The position numbers and the translations under genes are program-made. Shown piece by piece: positions 17,883-26,713 of a stretch of 64,000 nucleotides of DNA. How positions within the stretch are numbered: position 1 is the first letter of the stretch; the number at the start of each line of letters is the position of its first letter. The notes under the pieces are model-generated. The model was given only the letters and a program-made list of their open reading frames with translations, was not told the DNA's origin and ran no database searches. The stretch is from Streptococcus australis (GTDB lineage: Bacteria > Bacillota > Bacilli > Lactobacillales > Streptococcaceae): the NCBI RefSeq assembly GCF_003943615.1, contig NZ_RJPZ01000002.1, positions 222,486-286,485 of the forward strand, read 5' to 3'.

Positions 17883-18656
17883 TTAGTTTGCCTTTTCCCA
17901 TAAGAGCGCAAATTGGATTGCCAACTCTGCGATTCGATCCTTACTATCTAAGTCCGCATGACTAGATAAGGTTCGGATATCCCATTTTTCTTCCGAAAGG
18001 TGATCCGCCGCATAGAAGAAATGGCAGAGAGCAAAGTCTCGAAAAGTTGCTAAGGCCGCCACTGCAGAACACTCCATATCGACACAGATGGCTCCTGCTT
18101 CCTTTCGACGCTTCATCTTGTCGATGGTTTCTCGATAGGGAGCATCTGTGGTCCACACTTTTCCCAACTGATAGGAAACCTTGTGACTATCCAGAAAAGA
18201 TTGGAAGAGAGGAAGGACTCCCTTGTTCACTTCCACTTCATCACTGGCCGGAAGATAGTGGTAACTGGTTCCCTCGTCTCGAAGGGCAGCTGTCGGAATG
18301 ATGATGGAGGTCGCCTCAATATCTTGGTCCAAAACCCCACAAGTCCCAAAGAGAACGAGCTTTTCCATCCCAAATTGAATCAGATCCTCTATAATTCCCA
18401 CACAGGAAGCAGCCCCAACAGGCGCATTGAAGACAGCAATCTGTTGGTCTCCAATCGTAATCCCATAGACAATGACTTCAAAGTTAGCCATAGAGGTTCT
18501 TGTAATCTCATAATGTTCGTAATTCTCAAGTAGGCGCGCAAAGGTCACTCTTGAAAAGCAAGAGATGGCTACTTTAGGAAATCCCTCAATTGGTTTGTGT
18601 AAGTCCTGTGGATTGATAATCGCCTGTCGGTTGGCATCAAATTCTTCTAACAGCAT
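17883..18656 (-). CDS. Nucleoside phosphorylase family protein (uridine phosphorylase-like)
   Basis: A 257-residue protein of the PNP/UDP phosphorylase fold. Signs are a phosphate-binding loop region FGTCGVL, an N-terminal ISCFSRVTFARLL, and VDMECSAVAALA, the family's substrate-binding Met-Glu motif. It probably cleaves a nucleoside with phosphate or water. The start at 18656 follows GAGGAGC; an upstream ATG has no ribosome site. An extended -10 (TGGTATAAT) lies about 40 bp upstream. The stop abuts the start of the ECF ATPase gene, so uptake and cleavage look coupled. Confidence 0.85.
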   Translation of the reverse strand: MLLEEFDANRQAIINPQDLHKPIEGFPKVAISCFSRVTFARLLENYEHYEITRTSMANFEVIVYGITIGDQQIAVFNAPVGAASCVGIIEDLIQFGMEKLVLFGTCGVLDQDIEATSIIIPTAALRDEGTSYHYLPASDEVEVNKGVLPLFQSFLDSHKVSYQLGKVWTTDAPYRETIDKMKRRKEAGAICVDMECSAVAALATFRDFALCHFFYAADHLSEEKWDIRTLSSHADLDSKDRIAELAIQFALLWEKAN

Positions 18657-18800
18657 CTCTTGCTCCTCTTTCATTTATTCTACTTCTAGTCCTCTATTAT
18701 ACCACAAAACCGGCTTCTTTCCTTCTAACAAAGGAGCAAGAAGCCCCACTTGTTCGTCTTTTGTGGTAGGAAACAATACAGCTGTCTTCAAAAAAAAATG

Positions 18801-18991
18801 AAGAGGGGCCACTCAACCACTGCGTCAATCGTTGACCTCTTCCCTGATGCAAATAGGTCACTCTTACTAACTCCTACCTCGCTCTCTTGTTTTCAGGCTC
18901 GGGAAAAGGGAGAGGGACAGAAAGCAATAATCAATTAAAAAAATGCTTTCGTCGTCCCTCCCTCGCTCTCTTATTTCTAGGCTCGGGAAAA
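18801..18991 (-). repeat. Diverged, rearranged relative of the 176-bp repeat
   Basis: It contains CCACTCAACCACTGCGTC as in the reverse orientation of the repeat, and a hairpin GAGGGACagAAAGCA ... TGCTTTCgtcGTCCCTC (18912-18960) that parallels the third repeat hairpin. Two 31-nt direct repeats with 12-nt identical ends (CCTCGCTCTCTT and GGCTCGGGAAAA) lie at 18877-18907 and 18961-18991. This accounts for most of the gap between the nucleoside phosphorylase and pyrP. Confidence 0.6.
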
Positions 18992-18996
18992 ATTCG

Positions 18997-19025
18997 TTTA
19001 CAAAACGAATTTTTTCTGCTATACT
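18997..19025 (+). promoter_or_regulatory. Promoter of pyrP with palindromic -35 region
   Basis: TTTACA (18997-19002), 17 bp spacer, TATACT (19020-19025). The -35 sits inside a perfect 12-bp inverted repeat AAAAATTCGTTT / AAACGAATTTTT with a 3-nt loop. Confidence 0.7.
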
Positions 19026-19031
19026 TCTTAG

Positions 19032-19130
19032 AAGCAAAGGTTTTTAATGTCATCCCGTGAGGTGACAAAGACGCAGAATATGAATAATCTGAGGGCCCTT
19101 GCTATGCAAAAAAATCATGGGCTCTTTTTT
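19032..19130 (+). promoter_or_regulatory. PyrR-type attenuation leader of pyrP
   Basis: A binding hairpin GTCATCCCGTGAGGTGAC (19049-19066) presents the PyrR loop UCCNGNGAGG. It is followed by an intrinsic terminator, AGGGCCC pairing with GGGCTCT plus six T (19091-19130), just before the coding region. UMP-bound PyrR would favour the terminator and reduce uracil permease expression when pyrimidines are plentiful. Confidence 0.85.
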
Positions 19131-19152
19131 GGTGCCCAAAAGTGAGGTTATT

Positions 19153-20433
19153 ATGAAAGAAGAATCAACTGTTGATTTGCTCCTGGATGTCGATCAAAGT
19201 CCGGCACCCCTAAAAGGAATCTTATTAAGTTTCCAACACGTTTTTGCCATGTTTGGGGCAACCATCCTGGTACCACTCATCTTAGGCATGCCCGTATCTG
19301 TTGCCCTCTTTGCATCAGGTGTTGGGACGCTGATCTATATGACTTGTACCGGCTTTAAAGTCCCTGTCTACCTCGGCTCTTCCTTCGCCTTCATCACTGC
19401 TATGGCTTTGGCCATGAAGGAAATGGGCGGAAAAGTCGATGCAGCCCAAACTGGGGTTATCCTGACTGGTCTGATCTACGTGCTTGTCGCAGCAGGTGTT
19501 AAAGTTGCTGGCACTCGCTGGATTGACAAATTGCTTCCAGCCGTTGTTATTGGACCTATGATTATCGTCATTGGTTTAGGGCTTGCAGGATCCGCTGTTA
19601 AGAATGCTGGTTTTGTTGAAGGAGGAGATTGGAAAAACGCCCTTGTCGCTGTCGTGACCTTCCTAATCGCTGCCTTCATCAACACCAAAGGAAAAGGCTT
19701 CTTCAAAATTATTCCTTTCCTCTTTGCCATTATCGGTGGCTATGTCTTCGCAGTCTGCTTGGGCTTGGTTAACTTCGATCCAGTTCTCAAAGCTAACTGG
19801 TTTGAGATTCCTGGCTTCTATCTTCCTTTCAATACAGGTGGTGCCTTCAAACAATACAACTTGTACTTTGGTCCTGAAACCATCGCCATCTTGCCAATCG
19901 CTATCGTAACGATTTCAGAACATATTGGTGACCATACGGTGCTTAGCCAAATCTGTGGCCGTCAATTCTTGAAACAACCGGGACTTCACCGTACCCTTCT
20001 TGGTGACGGAATTGCAACTTCTGTATCGGCCTTTCTTGGTGGTCCAGCTAATACCACTTATGGAGAAAATACAGGAGTGATTGGGATGACTCGTATTGCT
20101 TCTGTATCAGTTATCCGTAACGCAGCCTTTATCGCAATTGCCCTAAGCTTCCTTGGAAAATTCACAGCATTGATTTCAACAATTCCAAATGCCGTACTTG
20201 GTGGGATGTCCATCCTTCTCTACGGGGTAATCGCAAGCAACGGTTTGAAAGTCTTGATTAAAGAGCGCGTTGACTTCAGCTTGATGCGCAACCTGATTAT
20301 CGCAAGTGCTATGTTGGTACTTGGACTTGGTGGTGCAATCCTTAAACTTGGTCCCGTTACACTTTCAGGTACTGCCTTATCAGCTATGACAGGAATCATT
20401 CTCAACTTGATCTTGCCACATGAATCAAACTAA
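19153..20433 (+). CDS. pyrP: Uracil permease
   Basis: A 426-residue NCS2 (nucleobase-ascorbate) family permease with about 12-14 membrane segments. It has the substrate-site region TISEHIGDHTVLSQI (Glu/His in helix 8) and the family's GGPANTTYGENTGV. Start at 19153 (MKEESTVDLLLD) after GTGAGG. The frame extends 54 bases upstream, but that part lies inside the leader terminator. The PyrR leader supports uracil rather than xanthine as substrate. A bidirectional terminator follows. Confidence 0.93.
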   Translation: MKEESTVDLLLDVDQSPAPLKGILLSFQHVFAMFGATILVPLILGMPVSVALFASGVGTLIYMTCTGFKVPVYLGSSFAFITAMALAMKEMGGKVDAAQTGVILTGLIYVLVAAGVKVAGTRWIDKLLPAVVIGPMIIVIGLGLAGSAVKNAGFVEGGDWKNALVAVVTFLIAAFINTKGKGFFKIIPFLFAIIGGYVFAVCLGLVNFDPVLKANWFEIPGFYLPFNTGGAFKQYNLYFGPETIAILPIAIVTISEHIGDHTVLSQICGRQFLKQPGLHRTLLGDGIATSVSAFLGGPANTTYGENTGVIGMTRIASVSVIRNAAFIAIALSFLGKFTALISTIPNAVLGGMSILLYGVIASNGLKVLIKERVDFSLMRNLIIASAMLVLGLGGAILKLGPVTLSGTALSAMTGIILNLILPHESN

Positions 20434-20434
20434 T

Positions 20435-20466
20435 AAAAAAAGTTCTCAGAATTGAGAACTTTTTTT
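20435..20466. terminator. Bidirectional terminator between pyrP and the DUF4299-like gene
   Basis: AGTTCTCA / TGAGAACT stem with a 4-nt loop, flanked by A and T runs, so it works for both convergent genes. Confidence 0.92.
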
Positions 20467-20467
20467 A

Positions 20468-21364
20468 TTAGACTTGGGCCAATTGCAACAAGCGTTCCTT
20501 GGACAATTTTTTGATTTCAATTTGATTGGCATCTAACAATTCAAATTCACTTGCATCCAAAGCATCCAGCAGGGCTTCTAGATTTACAGCTGCTACCGGC
20601 ATATAACTCTCTGGCATATCGGGATTTTCAGTGATTTCCACTAAGTTCACTTTCCAGTCGATGACTTCATCCATATTGACCTTCTCTACAAACTCTGCAG
20701 GCACAAAAGGCACACGTGGCAAAACGGTATCCGTGTCTTCTGTTAGACTGTAACTGCCAATGATGCCTCCCGTTTCGTTCTGACGGTAGAAACGGACTTG
20801 ACTAAAGAAAGCGGAGCTGTATTGTACCTTTTTAACCACTTGACTGAACTCCTCTAAAGGTTGAGGAGAATCTAAGATTTTACGGAGGAGCTCACGATCT
20901 AAGATAACAGGATGAGCAAATCCCTGAATCTGGTATTGATGAAGGTCTGGATCTTTTTCTAGATTCTGTAAATTCTTCAACAAATAGGTCTCATAGTCAA
21001 AAGAGAAAATAGAATCTGCGTCATAGCTGGTCCCCAAATTATCGTGAATCTCATTTCCCAACTGGCGAGCAAGGGCACTGAGCCATTCTAAAATGAGTCG
21101 CCAATCTTCAAGGGTTGCAAAATCTGCAAGGATGAACTGATAAGCATGCTCTTGATCCAGATAGCGAAGGATGATTGGCAAACAGCTCTTTCCATAGCGG
21201 ATACACATCATAGCTGGAAAATCTTTGAGAGAGCGACTAAGCATGGCTTCCTCAAAACTGTAGGTAAGTACTCCCTCCACCAAATTTAATACATCTTTAG
21301 CCGGCATCACTTTTTGATAGCCAAACATACTCTTTTTATTTCGAATTGAAAACACAACTGACAT
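20468..21364 (-). CDS. Uncharacterised protein, DUF4299-like
   Basis: A 298-residue soluble, acidic protein starting MSVVFSIRNKKSMFGYQKV. No catalytic motif, signal peptide or membrane helix is seen. It resembles the streptococcal DUF4299 family as I remember it; the function is unknown. Single-gene unit, convergent with pyrP, and read away from the trhO gene. Confidence 0.7.
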   Translation of the reverse strand: MSVVFSIRNKKSMFGYQKVMPAKDVLNLVEGVLTYSFEEAMLSRSLKDFPAMMCIRYGKSCLPIILRYLDQEHAYQFILADFATLEDWRLILEWLSALARQLGNEIHDNLGTSYDADSIFSFDYETYLLKNLQNLEKDPDLHQYQIQGFAHPVILDRELLRKILDSPQPLEEFSQVVKKVQYSSAFFSQVRFYRQNETGGIIGSYSLTEDTDTVLPRVPFVPAEFVEKVNMDEVIDWKVNLVEITENPDMPESYMPVAAVNLEALLDALDASEFELLDANQIEIKKLSKERLLQLAQV

Positions 21365-21427
21365 TTGTTTTCTCCTTTATGTAATCGCTTACCGAATTAT
21401 AGCACAAATTTTCATGATTTTCCATAT

Positions 21428-21453
21428 AAAAAAACAGCCGAAAGGCTGTTTTT
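21428..21453 (-). terminator. Intrinsic terminator of trhO
   Basis: ACAGCC-GAAA-GGCTGT tetraloop hairpin, followed by a T-run on the minus strand and directly adjoining the trhO stop. Confidence 0.9.
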
Positions 21454-21456
21454 ATC

Positions 21457-22440
21457 TTATGCAGGTGCTCCATCAAGCGTCTCACCAATGGCTGCCAAAC
21501 GCTCACTCACCTCTTCTTGTGACATCTTGTGCTCTTCTACATAGCGATTGCGTGGGTGAACACGGCACTCGTGTGAGCAACCACGGAGGTACTTGTCTTC
21601 GTTCTCTTCTGAGGTCAAGATCCGACGGTTACAGAAGGGATTTCCACAGTTGACATAGCGCTCGCAAGGTGTACCATCGAACCAGTCTTTTCCGACAACA
21701 CTTGGATCAACATGGTTGATATCAACCGCAATCCGCTCGTCAAAGACATACATCTTCCCATCCCACAGTTCTCCTTGAACTTCTGGATCTTTTCCGTAAG
21801 TCGCGATTCCACCATGCAATTGACCGACATCTTTGTAGCCTTCACGCACCATCCAGCCTGAGAATTTCTCACAGCGGACACCACCCGTACAGTAAACTAC
21901 AACCCGTTTGTCCATAAATTTTTCCTTGTTATCACGGACCCATTGTGGCAACTCACGGAAGTTGCGAATGTCTGGACGGATAGCCCCACGGAAGTGTCCA
22001 AGGTCGTACTCGTAGTCGTTACGAGTATCAAGGACAACGGTATCTTCGTCTAGAAGAGCTTCTTTGAACTCTTTTGGAGACAAATAAGCACCTGTTGTTT
22101 CAAGTGGATTAATATCTTCATCGAAGTTTTCATCCTCTAACCCAAGGTGAACGATTTCCTTTTTGTAGCGAACAAACATCTTCTTAAAAGCTTGCTCTTC
22201 TTCCTCATCCATCTTGAACCAGAGGTCTTCCATGCCTGGAAGACTGTGAACGTAGTCCATGTACTTTTGTGTCGTTTCGTAGTCACCAGAAACAGTTCCG
22301 TTGATCCCTTCGTCAGCGACTAGGATACGCCCTTTGAGGCCAATCGACTTACAGAAAGCCAAGTGGTCTGTCGCAAATTGTTCTGCGTTTTCGATGGGAA
22401 CATATTTATAGTAAAGTAAGACACGAATAGGTTTTGCCAT
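21457..22440 (-). CDS. trhO: tRNA uridine-34 hydroxylase, rhodanese-related TrhO
   Basis: A 327-residue YceA/TrhO family protein that hydroxylates U34 of certain tRNAs for 5-carboxymethoxy/methoxyuridine formation. The N-terminal domain starts LLYYKYVPI. The rhodanese domain (about 125-220) has the active-site loop [15 protein letters not shown] with its catalytic Cys. A Cys-rich C-terminal part ([15 protein letters not shown] ... [12 protein letters not shown]) probably binds metal. Upstream are a candidate promoter and a CodY-like box. Confidence 0.93.
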   Translation of the reverse strand: MAKPIRVLLYYKYVPIENAEQFATDHLAFCKSIGLKGRILVADEGINGTVSGDYETTQKYMDYVHSLPGMEDLWFKMDEEEEQAFKKMFVRYKKEIVHLGLEDENFDEDINPLETTGAYLSPKEFKEALLDEDTVVLDTRNDYEYDLGHFRGAIRPDIRNFRELPQWVRDNKEKFMDKRVVVYCTGGVRCEKFSGWMVREGYKDVGQLHGGIATYGKDPEVQGELWDGKMYVFDERIAVDINHVDPSVVGKDWFDGTPCERYVNCGNPFCNRRILTSEENEDKYLRGCSHECRVHPRNRYVEEHKMSQEEVSERLAAIGETLDGAPA

Positions 22441-22462
22441 AAGATTCTCTTTTCTAAGATTA

Positions 22463-22521
22463 AATTATCAGAATTTTTCATTCAACTATACCAGTATACT
22501 CTCCCAAGAAAACGAATGCAA
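22463..22521 (-). promoter_or_regulatory. Candidate trhO promoter and CodY-like box
   Basis: Minus strand TTGCAT (22516-22521), 17 bp, TATACT (22493-22498). AATTATCAGAATTTT (22463-22477) matches 12 of 15 positions of the CodY consensus and lies near the start of transcription. The remaining gap to 22661 shows no gene. Confidence 0.35.
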
Positions 22522-22661
22522 TTTATTTGACCGAAAAATAAAAGCCTGGGATTCCAAACTTTTATTCGAATTTATCGATTATACTTATGAAATGTAAATG
22601 AATTTTAGATTTCTAGTCATGTTTTAGTATATTTCTACGATGACATCAAGGCTTCAACTTC

Positions 22662-23153
22662 TTATTCTTCCATCTCCAACTGGTCCAGATAGTCTTCATA
22701 ACGTTTCTTCTCTACTTTTGCAAGGAGCATCACAAGGAAATTCATCCCCCATACAATCGGAAGATTCAGGAGAAAGGTGATGGGAAGCACTAGCAAGAAT
22801 TTTGAATGGAAGGGATTAGACTGATAGACAGTTTGGTTTAATTGATAATTCTGAGTCCAGATGAATAAGGAAAGAATACAGGTCACTACTATAACACCTG
22901 TTAGATTTAGGTAGCTATAGCTGATAAACCGTACGCCCAATCGTTGACAACGAACAGCATAATAAATTCCCGAGACAATAAGTAAGCTCACTACCATGAT
23001 TGGACTTAGACCGACCTGAGAAGTAAAGATAGACCCCACACTAAAAACGGTTAAGGCAAGAAACAGAAACCCAGCTGTTTCAGCACCAGCCTTATTGGCG
23101 AGTCCTTCTTCTCGTTCATCTATGATTTGTTTGTTCATTAAGTGTAATCTCAT
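22662..23153 (-). CDS. Membrane protein of unknown function (four-helix)
   Basis: A 163-residue protein with about four membrane helices (near 30-47, 52-70, 82-102, 122-145) and a charged C-terminal tail. It starts directly after the stop of the preceding gene, with AGGAGG embedded in that gene's last codons; an internal ATG at codon 6 is an alternative. It is the third gene of an XRE-regulator operon. Paired DUF membrane proteins behind a 60-70 residue XRE protein are common in streptococci; their job is unknown. Confidence 0.7.
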   Translation of the reverse strand: MRLHLMNKQIIDEREEGLANKAGAETAGFLFLALTVFSVGSIFTSQVGLSPIMVVSLLIVSGIYYAVRCQRLGVRFISYSYLNLTGVIVVTCILSLFIWTQNYQLNQTVYQSNPFHSKFLLVLPITFLLNLPIVWGMNFLVMLLAKVEKKRYEDYLDQLEMEE

Positions 23154-23633
23154 CTATTCCTCCTCTAACTCTGCCTCGATCTTCTTCTGTTTTTTCCGAT
23201 TGATAAAGGCGAGTGGCTTTTCTAACAGATAAGTCAGAAAGGCAAAGACTAAAATGGCAAGGACGATTTTGAGCAGATACTTGGGACTAAGCATAAAGCT
23301 CATCGTTTCCCGCTTTCCAATCACATCCATTACGATCACAAATAAGGCAAATAAGATACCTGAGCCAATGCGACTGAACCAGCTGTCTGTTTCTAACATA
23401 TCTCGAACATCAATCCCAGAACTGATTCTTCTGACAAGGGCATAAGCTCCCATGCCAATCAAGAGAATAAGCTCTGGAAAATAGGCTATTAGATCCAAGT
23501 CCAGGATACTAGCTTTCACAAAGGCGGATACTGCAATAAAGCAGGTCATTCCAAGAACAAGTTCCCCTGCAATTTTTCCATCAATCAGCATGGTCCGTTC
23601 ATCTTTTACAATTGGTTCTTTCTTTTGTTTCAT
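23154..23633 (-). CDS. Membrane protein of unknown function (DUF6773-like)
   Basis: A 159-residue protein with about four membrane helices and a charged C-terminus (NRKKQKKIEAELEEE). The N-terminus KKEPIVKDERTMLIDGKIAGE resembles the DER-containing starts of DUF6773 or DUF3796 type proteins. It sits between the XRE regulator and the second membrane protein, all in one direction. The name is tentative. Confidence 0.65.
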   Translation of the reverse strand: MKQKKEPIVKDERTMLIDGKIAGELVLGMTCFIAVSAFVKASILDLDLIAYFPELILLIGMGAYALVRRISSGIDVRDMLETDSWFSRIGSGILFALFVIVMDVIGKRETMSFMLSPKYLLKIVLAILVFAFLTYLLEKPLAFINRKKQKKIEAELEEE

Positions 23634-23662
23634 ATGTTTCCTCTTTCTATTGTTTAAAACTG

Positions 23663-23857
23663 TTACTCCCAGAACAGTTGATCCAGTGTCTTATCCAAGG
23701 TCTTACAAATGGCCAGGCAGAGACTGAGGGTTGGATTGTAGTTCCCTGCCTCAATCAGGCCAATGGTCTGGCGGGTCACCCCGATGGCATCTGCAAGATC
23801 TCCCTGGGTCATATCGTGCTCGACCCGGGCCATTTTTAATTTGAGATTTTTTGCCAC
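23663..23857 (-). CDS. XRE-family helix-turn-helix regulator, small
   Basis: A 64-residue regulator consisting only of the HTH_3 domain (KMARVEHDMTQGDLADAIGVTRQT, then IEAGNYNPTL). The start is a GTG at 23857, eight bases after AGGAAA; the longer open frame upstream overlaps the promoter. It probably controls its own operon with the two membrane proteins downstream. Confidence 0.85.
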   Translation of the reverse strand: MAKNLKLKMARVEHDMTQGDLADAIGVTRQTIGLIEAGNYNPTLSLCLAICKTLDKTLDQLFWE

Positions 23858-23887
23858 AGGCTTTTCCTTTCTTGTTTTTATAGCTAT

Positions 23888-23915
23888 ATTATACACTATA
23901 TTTTCTATTTTGCAA
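23888..23915 (-). promoter_or_regulatory. Promoter of the XRE operon
   Basis: Minus strand TTGCAA (23910-23915), 16 bp, TATAAT (23888-23893). AT-rich partial dyads around it could be operator sites for the XRE protein. Confidence 0.65.
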
Positions 23916-23954
23916 TATATATCTTGCATTTTGTAAAAAATATTTTAGATAAAC

Positions 23955-23978
23955 AAAAAAGCCTGGGAAACCAGGCTT
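23955..23978 (-). terminator. Terminator of the UPF0397 gene
   Basis: GCCTGG-GAAA-CCAGGC hairpin with a T-run on the minus strand, just past the stop codon at 23996. Confidence 0.9.
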
Positions 23979-23995
23979 TATCTTCTTTTTTTTGA

Positions 23996-24547
23996 TTAAT
24001 CTTTAGATAAACTTCCATCTTTTGTTTGGGTACGGGCATAGGCAATCAAGAGAAGAGAACCTGCAATAGCAACCACTAAAGCATTGACAGAACCCGCAAC
24101 AACACCTTGTAGGAAGACTTTATTTGGATTATCGTGGTAGATCAAGACATCCCCAACCGGAGCAATCAATCCCCAAATAAGCAAGTTGGCAATGACTTGC
24201 ACAACGTTAAAAACGATCAATTCTTTCTTGGTCACTTCTCCTTTGAGGTCACCGATTTGTTTGCGGAATAAACCAACAAAGAGACCAAATAAGCCACTAG
24301 AAATGATCCAAGTCCACCAAAGACCACCTGACATAGCGTCCTTAATAGCATGACCGATTAAGCCCATCAAGAAACCAACAATCGGACCAAAGATCACACT
24401 AAAGAGGGCTTGAAGAGCAAATTGCAACTGAATGTTTGTATTTGGAGCTGGCGCCGGAATTGGAATCATCGCAATGACCACAAAGAGGGCTGCTCCAACC
24501 CCGATGGCTACAACATCCTTAATTGAAAAAAATTGTTTTTGTTTCAT
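23996..24547 (-). CDS. ECF transporter S component, UPF0397 family
   Basis: A 183-residue membrane protein with five or six helices and the family pattern [18 protein letters not shown] ... [19 protein letters not shown]0397 proteins are substrate-binding S components; in pneumococcus, as I remember it, a homologue sits beside ECF ATPase and T genes like those at 15377-17882. Here it is separate, 13 bp downstream of the SAM hydroxide adenosyltransferase gene. The ligand is unknown (a riboflavin label in databases is not secure). Confidence 0.87.
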   Translation of the reverse strand: MKQKQFFSIKDVVAIGVGAALFVVIAMIPIPAPAPNTNIQLQFALQALFSVIFGPIVGFLMGLIGHAIKDAMSGGLWWTWIISSGLFGLFVGLFRKQIGDLKGEVTKKELIVFNVVQVIANLLIWGLIAPVGDVLIYHDNPNKVFLQGVVAGSVNALVVAIAGSLLLIAYARTQTKDGSLSKD

Positions 24548-24560
24548 ATTTTATCTCCTA

Positions 24561-25409
24561 TTAATTTTCTATTTTTCTAATTTCGATATGCCAAGAAGCC
24601 CCAACTCCTACATTATAGGCCTTGGCAAAGGATCCCTGGTTGATGGCAAGGCCAACACGATAGAGGGAATTGATATAGAGGATCGGCTGTCCAATCCGCA
24701 CATCGGCGAAAGACTTGCCGTAGGTTACTTGGTTTTGGTAAACCAGCATGTCATTGTTATAGATGGTTACTTCAAAGCGTTCCCCAAATTCGGGTTCCAA
24801 ATGATTAAACTCTTCCCGAGTAATCGAGGTCCAAAGAGAACCAAAGCGCACATCCAAGATGTCAACGGCTCCTTTGACAAGATTGTCCTCCATAACAGTT
24901 TCCACCACTGGAATTTCTACAATGTGTTCAACACTGAGTTCTGGTCCCACTTCCTCAAAGCTGATATGACCACTGGCTAACTTAGCTCCTGTATAGGCAT
25001 AGACATCACGCCCGTGGAAGGTATAAGAAAACTCTGTATTGGCCCGGCGGTTTTTGACCTCTGAAATCTCACGGATAGCAACAATCCCTACATGTTTCTT
25101 GATGAAAGATAGGGTTCCATTATCCGGTGTGACAATGTATTGATTCTTGGCCGTTTTGGCTACGACGCTCTTTCGTTTAGAGCCGACCCCCGGATCGACG
25201 ACCGAAACAAAGGTTGTCCCTTCTGGCCAGTAGTCCACCGTCTGAAAGAGGCGGTAACTTCCTTCAAAGATATTATAAGGGGTAATGTCATGGGTCAAGT
25301 GGTGAATCTTGAGGGTTGGTGATTCCTCTAAAGCAACCCCGATCATAGCAGAGACAGCTCCATCCACCAGACCGAAGTCTGACTGAAGGACTAGTAAATT
25401 ATTGTGCAT
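24561..25409 (-). CDS. SAM hydroxide adenosyltransferase (DUF62 family)
   Basis: A 282-residue protein of the family that splits S-adenosylmethionine into adenosine and methionine. The conserved start LLVLQSDFGLVDGAVSAM has the substrate Asp, and VVDPGVGSKRK, TPDNGTLS and FHGRDVYA follow in family order. It is related to fluorinases, but the hydroxide branch is expected in streptococci. It lies between two ECF S components and downstream of the methionine importer genes, suggesting a link to methionine, SAM or adenosine turnover. Confidence 0.88.
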   Translation of the reverse strand: MHNNLLVLQSDFGLVDGAVSAMIGVALEESPTLKIHHLTHDITPYNIFEGSYRLFQTVDYWPEGTTFVSVVDPGVGSKRKSVVAKTAKNQYIVTPDNGTLSFIKKHVGIVAIREISEVKNRRANTEFSYTFHGRDVYAYTGAKLASGHISFEEVGPELSVEHIVEIPVVETVMEDNLVKGAVDILDVRFGSLWTSITREEFNHLEPEFGERFEVTIYNNDMLVYQNQVTYGKSFADVRIGQPILYINSLYRVGLAINQGSFAKAYNVGVGASWHIEIRKIEN

Positions 25410-25426
25410 ATTTCTTCTCCATCATG

Positions 25427-25999
25427 TCATTTTCTATTTAGTTTTTGACAGACCAAGTATCCAAGAAGATAACCTAGCAGAGCTCCAAGAAGAAGGGTCA
25501 GTAAAAACCAGCTCACCGTTCCCATATTCGACGGTACCATAACACGTTCGATATAATCCATCGATTTCCCACGGGCTAGTAAAGAAGCACGGTAACTAGC
25601 TGGTTGGAACCACATCATAAGGATAGGCCCTGTCGTCGTAAAGGAAAAGAGGAGGAAAGACACCGCATTGCCTAACTTCGACTGGTAGTGGCCACGGCCT
25701 GCGACCAATTCTGCCAAAAGCCCTCCAACAAGAGCAGGCAGAAAGGCTCCAGCTCCATGACGAGTGAAAAGGAAAAAAGCACCAATCACAAGAGCAACGA
25801 CTAGAATGGCTCCTGTTCGTTGAATTTTCTCAACATAGACCTGATAGATTCCTCCACCAACCAGGGCAGAGAAGGCTGGAGCATAGAACATGTTGCCTCG
25901 ATTGTCAACCAGACTTCCCAGTAGGACGCCTAATCCAATGGCAAGAAAATACAAGCCTGCAAAGGCTGCAACCTGCTTAAACTGATGTTTCTGTATCAT
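25427..25999 (-). CDS. ECF transporter S component, MptD/Trep_Strep family
   Basis: A 190-residue membrane protein with about five helices. The GIYQVYVEKIQRTGAI and TRHGAGAFLPALVGGLLAELV segments fit the MptD-type S components. The ligand is unknown. It lies 21 bp downstream of metI in the same direction, so it may belong to the methionine operon, and 17 bp upstream of the SAM hydroxide adenosyltransferase gene. Confidence 0.75.
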   Translation of the reverse strand: MIQKHQFKQVAAFAGLYFLAIGLGVLLGSLVDNRGNMFYAPAFSALVGGGIYQVYVEKIQRTGAILVVALVIGAFFLFTRHGAGAFLPALVGGLLAELVAGRGHYQSKLGNAVSFLLFSFTTTGPILMMWFQPASYRASLLARGKSMDYIERVMVPSNMGTVSWFLLTLLLGALLGYLLGYLVCQKLNRK

Positions 26000-26020
26000 T
26001 TTTATTTACCTTCCCCATCC

Positions 26021-26713
26021 TCACCGGTGACTAATTTTTTTGGTTAAGAAATCACCAATAAATTGAATAAAGAAAATCAACAGCAGAATCAAGAAGGTCG
26101 CTAGTAAAGTAACATCATTATTAAAGCGTTGGTAACCATAAGAAATAGCTACATTTCCTAGACCTCCCGCTCCAATCGCTCCCGCCATAGCTGTTTCACC
26201 AACCAAGGAAATGAGGGTCACGGTTGTCACACGAATCAAATCAGGAAGACCTTCACGAAGATAGACTCCAACAATATCCCAGAAAGTTGCCCCACTTGCT
26301 TGGGCTGCTTCAATCACACCTCGGTCAAGTTCAGATAAAACGACTTGAACTTGGCGGGCAAAGAAAGGAAAGACAGCTAAAGATAGGGGAACTAAGGCTG
26401 CCGTAGGACCAATCCCAGTTCCCACAATCATGCGAGTAAAGGGATTGATCAAGGCTAGCAAGATGATAAAAGGAATCGCACGGAAGATGGAAGTGATTTT
26501 ATCCAAGATATGGAAAACCAATTTATTCTCGATAATCCCACCAGGTGCTGTCAAGACCAGTAATAAGCCTGCAATTAAGCCCAATAAACCACCAATCACA
26601 AAAGAGATAAAGGTCATGTAAAGGGTCAGATAAATCGCTGTTCCCCATCCAGCTTGGCCACTCCAGCCCATCCGATAAACATTTGGTAGATAGGTTTGAA
26701 TAAAGTCAATCAT
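26021..26713 (-). CDS. metI: Methionine ABC transporter permease MetI
   Basis: A 230-residue inner-membrane subunit with five or six helices and the EAA-like coupling loop [24 protein letters not shown]. It dimerises and works with MetN and MetQ for D- and L-methionine import. It overlaps metN by 4 bp. Confidence 0.95.
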   Translation of the reverse strand: MIDFIQTYLPNVYRMGWSGQAGWGTAIYLTLYMTFISFVIGGLLGLIAGLLLVLTAPGGIIENKLVFHILDKITSIFRAIPFIILLALINPFTRMIVGTGIGPTAALVPLSLAVFPFFARQVQVVLSELDRGVIEAAQASGATFWDIVGVYLREGLPDLIRVTTVTLISLVGETAMAGAIGAGGLGNVAISYGYQRFNNDVTLLATFLILLLIFFIQFIGDFLTKKISHR

